From contig NC_079322.1 in the NCBI RefSeq assembly GCF_029931775.1, positions 57,009,853 to 57,073,852 of the forward strand: 64,000 bases of DNA, given 5' to 3'. The DNA comes from Euleptes europaea (taxonomy: Eukaryota > Chordata > Lepidosauria > Squamata > Sphaerodactylidae). The first letter of the stretch is position 1, and each line of letters starts with the position of its first letter. Under the pieces are notes generated by a model that worked only from the letters and a program-made list of their open reading frames with translations, was not told the DNA's origin and made no database searches. Made by a program: the position numbers and the translations under genes. Positions 62,001 through 64,000 of the stretch are shown here, one piece after another.

Positions 62001-63988
62001 TTAGATGTGAAACCAGTATCTGTTGAAGGCAGCTTTGATTCTTGAAGGGAGATGTGACTCTTGAAAGGTTATACCCTGAAAATTTTGATGGTCTCTAGGG
62101 TGCCACTAGACTCAAATCTGTGATATCTTTTCAGAGTAATTTTTGTAGAGTTCTTAGTGCCAGCTATTCACATAGTCACTTCTGCCTCCTCTTGTTCTAG
62201 GGTAAAACTTGTTTTAAAGCCAATGCTAGTTTTTAGAAGTACTATCAGTATTGCTGCAGCAGACACATATGATTTTGTTTGATTGTAACAGGCATCCATG
62301 GGAGAAGACCTGTGATAAATAATACACTTCTCCTTGCAGACCCAGGAAAGCTTTTGAACTGTTTAAGCTTTGTCAGACTGTTCTTAGTACTGAAAAGGCT
62401 TCCAAGCAAAGCTTCCAGATCTCCACAGCTCTAGTCATTAACCCTATCCTGTGACATTTCAAAAGTTGTTTACACTATATGAGTACTCCCCTCTTCATCA
62501 CTACAGTGATTGCCCCTAAAGCAGCAAATATATTTTTTCCTAGAGGAAGACTACTTCTGCCCTAACTGTGCCCTCACAGTTCTGAAAGGAGCTAGGTAAG
62601 GGGGAAAGTTGCCTGATTTGGATAGCACAGGATAGCCCAATCTCATCAGATGTTGAAAGCTAAGCAGAGTTGGCCTGGTTAGTACTTGGATGGGAGACCA
62701 CTATGCAGAGGCAAGCAATGGCAAGCCACCTCTGTTCTTGCCTTGAAACCCCTATGGAGTCACCATACATCAGCTGCGACTTGACAGCACTTTCTACCAC
62801 CAAGGGGGGGGAGTTCTGTTGCTCCCCAGAAATATGCATCTCTAATAGCCCATTCCTGAAAGGGGGGGCCGAAAGTCTTCAGGAGTTGGAGTGACCCCGC
62901 CGCCAGCATAATTGTGTGTAATTGCGCGATTACATGCACTTAGGCTGGCGGCGAGGCCAGTCCCCCCGGCAGCTGAGTGCTGTGGGACCGCACCTCGCCC
63001 CTCCGCCAGCGCAGCCTCTCCGTGGCGCAGGCCATGGCGTAGAGAGGCCGCACCGGCGCAGGGGGGCGGTCCAGGAGCGGGAGGGGAGCCACCCCTTAGG
63101 CAGCGCCCTAACCCGGTTTGGCCAGTTACGCTGGCGCCGGGAGTGGCAGTGCTACGCCTGCTTTTGAGCAGGCGCAGCCTCACTATTTCCTATGGGGCAA
63201 AAGGCCCTGGTAAAACACTTTCCGTTTCCCAGTTTTTTTGTTTTGTTTTACGGCATGTGTGAATCGGCTTAGGAAGAGGAGCCGCTGCACCTCTTCCCCG
63301 CCGACTCCGCATGCCGTTATTTCAGGAATGGGCTGTAAAGGGTTTTAAAACCAAGCATTGGAAAGTGCATTGGAATTTCAGTTCCTCCTAACAGAAAAAA
63401 ATGAAACTTATTTGTCTCAGAATCTAATAAGCTAAAAAAACCAACTTCGATACTTAAATGCTAACTGAAACTCGGGCAGCCCATTCTTGAGGGGAATAAA
63501 ATAATAGTCAGATCACTTTGAATGGTTGAACTTATTGATTGTTTACACATTTACAAAACTCAGATAAAAGTTATGTGCTGCTTGTAAAAACTAGAATGAA
63601 GATCAAATTAATTACCGTAGTTATCTGCAAAACATCTGAGATTCGGCAAGGGTAGCTGGAGTAGTCTAGGAATTCCAAACATAGTGTCATAGATGTATAT
63701 TTTTCTTTTTTGAAGGAATGAATGGCCTCAGCATTTACCAAGGAAAGTACAAATTATTTCCACTCATATAAGTGATCTGGGAATGATCACATATTTCTAT
63801 AATACCCTGAGACATGAGAGAGCTCATTTAACACGGAACATTTCTAAAGTGTTGAGTCTGAAATCAAACCTGCTGCTACTCACAGTGCTAATATTTCTCT
63901 GAGTATTTTTAATCCTTTCAATTTCAGGTGTATCTGGTATAGCAGAATATGTACAAAGCATCTTCTCTGCTTCATCCTTGTACCTTTT
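37885..63988 (-). CDS. NEBL: Nebulette, C-terminal part (nine exons; 5' end outside window)
   Basis: NEBL encodes an actin-binding protein of the cardiac Z-disc; its short form (LIM-nebulette, LASP2) is found at focal adhesions and stress fibres. Nine minus-strand exons join without a frame break: 63884-63988, 60471-60563, 59046-59138, 58487-58591, 57449-57623, 53242-53334, 52508-52633, 44486-44601 and 37885-38061, giving 1083 nt, or 360 residues plus TAA. Residues 1 to about 221 are nebulin repeats (start motifs KRYK, VFYK, VYYK, VKYS, IKYHEDF; SDAAYKG inside). Residues about 222 to 302 form a Ser/Gln-rich linker. The last 58 residues are an SH3 domain ([24 protein letters not shown]). The phrases [14 protein letters not shown] and [11 protein letters not shown] match nebulette as I remember it and separate it from nebulin. 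The upstream LIM or nebulin-repeat exons lie beyond 64,000. Exons were placed by eye from splice sites and frame. Confidence 0.96.
38400..38950 (+). repeat. Unclassified interspersed repeat
   Basis: The block has a SINE/L2-like start (ATTTATTTATTTAAAAC) and phrases such as 'GAAAATTCCACAGGTTTGG', 'GGTCCTTAAGGTATGCTGG' and 'CCAAGCCATATAGAGC' that I know from dispersed amniote repeats. A weaker relative lies at 45958-46400. No class is assigned. Confidence 0.5.
38985..39285. repeat. Large foldback with a duplicated right arm
   Basis: The left arm (from TCTGGGGTCTGGAGAAG through GCAGATCTAAAAGATTCGGG) reappears inverted at about 39195-39283. Part of the right arm (ATCGGGTTAATAAACCC ... CTTTTAGATC) is present twice, about 39105-39165 and 39190-39255. 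The centre is A/T-rich (AAAATCTGG/CCAGATTTT). Confidence 0.8.
39706..39897 (-). repeat. 5S-SINE, worn
   Basis: In minus orientation the BovB-type tail (AAGTGTCATCAAGTCACAGC on the plus strand) and head pieces (CTGCTTAGCTTCCGACC) remain. A short duplication within the head is visible (CTTAG repeated). Confidence 0.75.
40539..40856. mobile_element. Penelope-like element terminus (solo)
   Basis: A 318-bp insertion begins TTCTTGTAGGTTATCCGGG and contains 'CCTGATGTTTCGCCAGCAGC', a text I associate with vertebrate Penelope-like retroelement ends. ATGCTACTAGAGG flanks it exactly at 40526-40538 and 40857-40869. No reverse-transcriptase part is present. The phrase AATGTGCTAATCATTGTCCTG is imperfectly repeated inside. 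Confidence 0.75.
41396..42515 (-). repeat. CR1-like LINE, 3' 1.1 kb, broken
   Basis: On the minus strand the pieces, in order, are [17 protein letters not shown] (RT motif), [16 protein letters not shown] and [12 protein letters not shown] (RT active site), then [14 protein letters not shown] and [14 protein letters not shown]. They end with the CR1-type 3' end (GGTTGGACTAGATGGCC) near 41430. The pieces sit in different frames, so the copy is old and dead. It is 5' truncated. Confidence 0.88.
42574..42782 (+). repeat. 5S-SINE with perfect 13-bp duplication and internal deletion
   Basis: Full head and BovB tail, but about 20 bp (ACCAAGGAATACC region) are missing after GGATGGGAGACC. ATACACTAGTGTG flanks it at 42561-42573 and 42783-42795. 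It lies antisense to NEBL in the last intron. Confidence 0.92.
42846..42910. repeat. 14-bp tandem repeat (ATTTCATTAATATG)n
   Basis: About four near-identical 14-bp units, each with the small palindrome CATTAATATG. It is a local minisatellite in the NEBL last intron. Confidence 0.9.
43146..43345 (+). repeat. 5S-SINE
   Basis: The head carries GATCTCAGAAGCTAAGCAGG and the tail GAGGTCGCCATAAGTCAG ... GTGACTTGATGGCA, ending in an A-run rather than (CA)n. CATCCTT on both sides may be a remnant of the duplication. Confidence 0.85.
43576..43609. repeat. (AATG)n microsatellite
   Basis: About eight tetranucleotide units in a row, in the NEBL last intron. Confidence 0.95.
43978..44273 (-). repeat. Sauria-type tRNA SINE
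   Basis: On the minus strand the head is 'AGTGGTAAGCTGCAGTACTG' with the B-box GTTTGATCCC. The tail region reads, on the plus strand, GTGCAAGCACCGGTTCATTCC. CAGTCATCTTCCC is tandemly duplicated at 44089-44114. It lies 213 bp from the NEBL exon at 44486. Confidence 0.8.
44486..44601 (-). CDS. NEBL: NEBL exon: second linker exon (Gln/Ser-rich)
   Basis: This 116-nt exon completes a split Ala codon and encodes [19 protein letters not shown], then [10 protein letters not shown] and ...PHSASL. The acceptor is TCATGCAG and the donor is GTGAGT. It joins the SH3 exon in phase 0. Confidence 0.93.
45347..45530. repeat. Unclassified repeat ('gttcaagtccagtaacacc')
   Basis: It starts GGTTCAAGTCCAGTAACACC and ends TCTAAGGTGCTGCAGAACTT, the inverse, as at 7197. 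The class is unknown to me. Confidence 0.55.
47625..49087 (-). mobile_element. 5'-truncated L1 LINE with ORF2 C-terminus
   Basis: On the minus strand an open frame of about 298 codons (48820 down to a TAG at 47927) encodes the L1 ORF2 C-terminal region: [19 protein letters not shown], then CWKCG...[12 protein letters not shown], the family's Cys-His finger. Upstream, [20 protein letters not shown] continues in the same protein, so the frame may run further. A 300-bp 3' UTR with AATAAA (47645-47650) and an A-tail follows. GTCTCTATCC flanks it at 47615-47624 and 49088-49097. Confidence 0.92.
50640..50762 (+). repeat. L2-like LINE tail
   Basis: 'AAGTCACTTTGACTACTGTG', then 'GGTATATAAATACTATAAAT' and an AT-rich end, resembles the L2 3' terminus. 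It lies just left of the 50.9-kb element. Confidence 0.5.
50874..52048. mobile_element. 1.17-kb DNA transposon-like element with internal minisatellite
   Basis: It begins TACCGTATATACTCGGGTAT and ends as the inverse, ATACACGAGTATATACGGTA. The 25-bp terminal repeats (from CCGTATATAC to TAAGCCGA) match at 24 positions. TA at both outer edges would fit a TA duplication. TATAAGCCGA recurs near both ends. No transposase is present. The middle (about 51250-51915) is a GC-rich minisatellite. I could not name the superfamily. Confidence 0.85.
51250..51915. repeat. GC-rich minisatellite, eight units of 80-86 bp
   Basis: The anchor AAATG(G)CGGC recurs at about 51300, 51381, 51461, 51547, 51630, 51716, 51802 and 51888, giving unit lengths 81, 80, 86, 83, 86, 86 and 86. 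Units carry GGGCCCCTCCCGGCGGGAG and a near-palindrome with arms AGCCTCTCTGC and GCAGAGAGGCT. Two subtypes differ at GGCAGCTTCCC versus GGCAGCCTCTC. Long ORFs in five or six frames result from composition and stop-free units. Confidence 0.93.
52508..52633 (-). CDS. NEBL: NEBL exon: first linker exon (variable)
   Basis: This 126-nt exon keeps frame on both sides and encodes [17 protein letters not shown]...[11 protein letters not shown]. The start (EKA) and end (SEVTRPS) fit the nebulette linker. The middle is strongly diverged and about eight residues shorter than the mammalian linker as I recall it. The acceptor is TCTGTGTAG and the donor is GTACCC. The inverted-repeat element at 50874-52048 ends 460 bp downstream in the intron. 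Confidence 0.88.
52634..53241 (-). other. NEBL: NEBL intron (0.6 kb)
   Basis: GTATTA donor to GTGTAG acceptor. A short remnant like a BovB-type SINE tail lies near 53163-53190 (GCCATCAAGTCACATC). Nothing else is recognised. Confidence 0.9.
53242..53334 (-). CDS. NEBL: NEBL exon: last nebulin repeat ([11 protein letters not shown]...)
   Basis: This 93-nt exon completes the split Asp codon and encodes [18 protein letters not shown] through SRSLHMIS, ending one base into the next Glu codon. The acceptor is ...TTTTGAGAAAG and the donor is GTATTA. It is nearly identical to the nebulette segment before the linker as recalled. Confidence 0.95.
53583..53720 (-). repeat. tRNA-derived SINE (second family), fragment
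   Basis: 'CCACTCTGACTGGCATCAGC' and 'GGGATTGAACCTGAGACC' on the plus strand match the family at 3277 and 10789. Confidence 0.65.
53945..54475 (+). repeat. CR1-like LINE 3' end
   Basis: An open stretch of about 98 codons encodes [39 protein letters not shown] and [13 protein letters not shown], the C-terminal part of a CR1-type ORF2, then stop. The 3' UTR ends CCAGCAGGGCCTTTCTTATG. It is 5' truncated, with the frame still open over its length. Confidence 0.88.
55060..55620. repeat. Tandem dyad-rich repeat block
   Basis: From about 55160 to 55440, units of roughly 53-69 bp each start near TAGACCT and contain an inverted pair such as CCCATAGGAAATAATG and ATTATTTCTTATGGG. Related but shorter pieces lie at 49540-49620 and 49740-49830. 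The class is unknown. Confidence 0.65.
55942..56240. mobile_element. GC-rich MITE, AGCCCATTCCTGAA family
   Basis: It starts ACAGCCCATTCCTAAGC, has a GC-rich body, and ends weakly near TTGTTGGGAATGGGG. It is the most worn of three copies. Confidence 0.5.
56325..56418. mobile_element. Short palindromic MITE
   Basis: 'GCTACCCTAAGAAGAGTTAT' and 'AGAAGGGGGTTGCTCAG' are inverse halves around CTTCAACTGACTTAG. Same family as 11270 and 61553. Confidence 0.6.
57449..57623 (-). CDS. NEBL: NEBL exon: one and a half nebulin repeats
   Basis: This 175-nt exon starts in phase 0 and ends in phase 1. It encodes 58 residues from [14 protein letters not shown] through [15 protein letters not shown] to PGGIIV. 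The acceptor is TTTGGCAG and the donor is GTAAGT. From memory the mammalian protein has one Gly where this has Gly-Gly before IIV. These residues belong to the part shared by nebulette and LASP2. Confidence 0.96.
57624..58486 (-). other. NEBL: NEBL intron (0.86 kb)
   Basis: GTAGGG donor to TTGGCAG acceptor. AT-rich, with no recognised repeat. Confidence 0.9.
58487..58591 (-). CDS. NEBL: NEBL exon: nebulin repeat (VKYSSDQ...)
   Basis: This 105-nt phase-0 exon encodes 35 residues starting [15 protein letters not shown] and ending ETQNNISM. The acceptor is TTTTTACAG and the donor is GTAGGG. The sequence closely matches the nebulette repeat just before the KYHEDF repeat. Confidence 0.94.
58592..59045 (-). 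other. NEBL: NEBL GC-AG intron (454 bp)
   Basis: The donor is GCAAGT at 59045 downward and the acceptor is TTTTTACAG ending at 58592. It is phase 0 and AT-rich, with no recognised repeat. Confidence 0.88.
59046..59138 (-). CDS. NEBL: NEBL exon: nebulin repeat (VYYKEQLG...), GC donor
   Basis: This 93-nt phase-0 exon encodes [13 protein letters not shown]...EIISS. The acceptor is ...TTAATAG. The only donor that keeps the frame and the repeat length is GCAAGT at 59045 downward, a GC-AG intron with otherwise perfect donor consensus. No GT near the exon end would give the known continuation VKYSSDQ. Confidence 0.92.
59310..60265 (+). repeat. L2-like LINE 3' fragment, split by a hAT element
   Basis: 'CTTTAAAGCCCTAAATGG', 'GGGACTGGGGTACCTGAAG' and, at the end, 'CTTTGAGCCCCGGATCAG' are L2-type phrases. 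The piece is old and its reading frame is gone. The hAT element 59697-59878 lies inside. Confidence 0.6.
59697..59878. mobile_element. Nonautonomous hAT (Charlie-like) element
   Basis: It starts CAGGGATGTCAAACTCA and ends TGTTTGACACCCCTG, matching the classic CAGGGGTGTCAAAC terminal repeat. The 8-bp flanks CTCTAGGT (59689-59696) and CTCTAAGT (59879-59886) differ at one base. A G12 run lies at 59785-59796. Confidence 0.9.
60381..60436. repeat. (TAA)n/(TAT)n microsatellite
   Basis: Irregular ATT/ACT trinucleotide repeat between the L2-like fragment and the NEBL exon at 60471. Confidence 0.85.
60471..60563 (-). CDS. NEBL: NEBL exon: nebulin repeat (VFYKKGVG...)
   Basis: This 93-nt phase-0 exon encodes 31 residues starting [10 protein letters not shown] and ending KNQKNIST. 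The donor is GTAAGT. The acceptor is ...TTAATGAAG after a pyrimidine-rich tract. It joins in frame to the flanking repeats. A (TAA)n-like microsatellite lies just downstream, at about 60381-60436. Confidence 0.92.
61553..61637. mobile_element. Short palindromic MITE
   Basis: CATCCTAAGCAGAGTTACAA and TATAACTCTGCGTAGAATGG are inverse halves of one foldback. Same family as 11270 and 56325. Confidence 0.65.
61965..62125. repeat. Unclassified repeat ('gtgccactagactcaaatc')
   Basis: It ends GGGTGCCACTAGACTCAAATC and starts near GAGTTTCAGAGGGTACCC, matching the family at 7197 and 45347. Confidence 0.5.
62612..62802 (+). repeat. 5S-SINE, worn, with internal deletion
   Basis: Head: CCAATCTCATCAGATGTTG and GGATGGGAGACCACTATGC. 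Tail: CATCAGCTGCGACTTGACAG. About 25 bp after GGGAGACC are missing. It lies antisense in the NEBL intron. Confidence 0.85.
62847..63334. mobile_element. GC-rich MITE, AGCCCATTCCTGAAA family, best copy
   Basis: Exact 15-bp terminal inverted repeats AGCCCATTCCTGAAA lie at 62847-62861 and 63320-63334. The body is CpG-rich with ORFs in several frames that reflect composition. No transposase and no clear target duplication are seen. Confidence 0.75.
63884..63988 (-). CDS. NEBL: NEBL exon: nebulin repeat (KRYK...)
   Basis: This 105-nt exon, phase 0 on both sides, encodes 35 residues beginning [11 protein letters not shown] and ending TQRNIST. The length is one nebulin repeat. The acceptor is ...TTTTGTAG and the donor is GTGAGT. 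It is the most 5' exon in the window; the next upstream exon lies beyond the right edge. Confidence 0.93.
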
Positions 63989-64000
63989 CTACAAAACATA

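Larger units (their letters stand above)
60564..63883 (-). other. NEBL: NEBL intron (3.3 kb)
   Basis: GTGAGT donor to TTAATGAAG acceptor. Repeats recognised are at 61147-61185, 61553-61637, 61965-62125, 62612-62802 and 62847-63334. No other exon is seen. Confidence 0.9.

Overview
This looks like about 64 kb of a squamate reptile (lizard-type) chromosome. The evidence is the repeat set: SINEs with a 5S-rRNA-derived head and a BovB-type tail, Sauria-type tRNA SINEs, CR1, L2 and L1 LINE pieces, a Penelope-like terminus and several hAT-like MITEs. These sit among vertebrate splice sites. There are no operons or bacterial signals. The species cannot be fixed from the sequence alone.

The only gene I can support is the 3' part of NEBL (nebulette, the locus that also makes LIM-nebulette/LASP2), on the minus strand. 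Nine exons from 63,988 down to 37,885 join in one unbroken frame of 360 codons plus stop. The first exons encode nebulin repeats that bind actin. Two Ser-rich exons form a linker. The last exon is a complete C-terminal SH3 domain ending in the native TAA. All introns are GT-AG except one clean GC-AG intron after 59,046. The 5' exons lie beyond the right edge.

Region by region: 1-35 kb is gene-poor DNA downstream of NEBL, with scattered SINE, LINE, MITE and one solo LTR, and several repeat-free AT-rich blocks that could be conserved regulatory DNA. 35-37.9 kb probably holds NEBL 3' UTR or immediate downstream sequence, with a young 5S-SINE at its edge. 38-64 kb is NEBL introns and exons. The introns hold a Penelope-like terminus with a perfect 13-bp target duplication, young 5S-SINEs, a broken CR1, a 5'-truncated L1 with its target duplication intact, and a 1.17-kb inverted-repeat DNA element filled by a GC-rich minisatellite that opens all reading frames.

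I found no convincing new multi-gene system. The observations most worth a second look are the GC-rich minisatellite inside a MITE near a NEBL exon, the GC-AG intron, the hammerhead-like core in the Penelope terminus, a large foldback repeat near 39 kb, and an unexplained 89-codon ORF near 26.8 kb.
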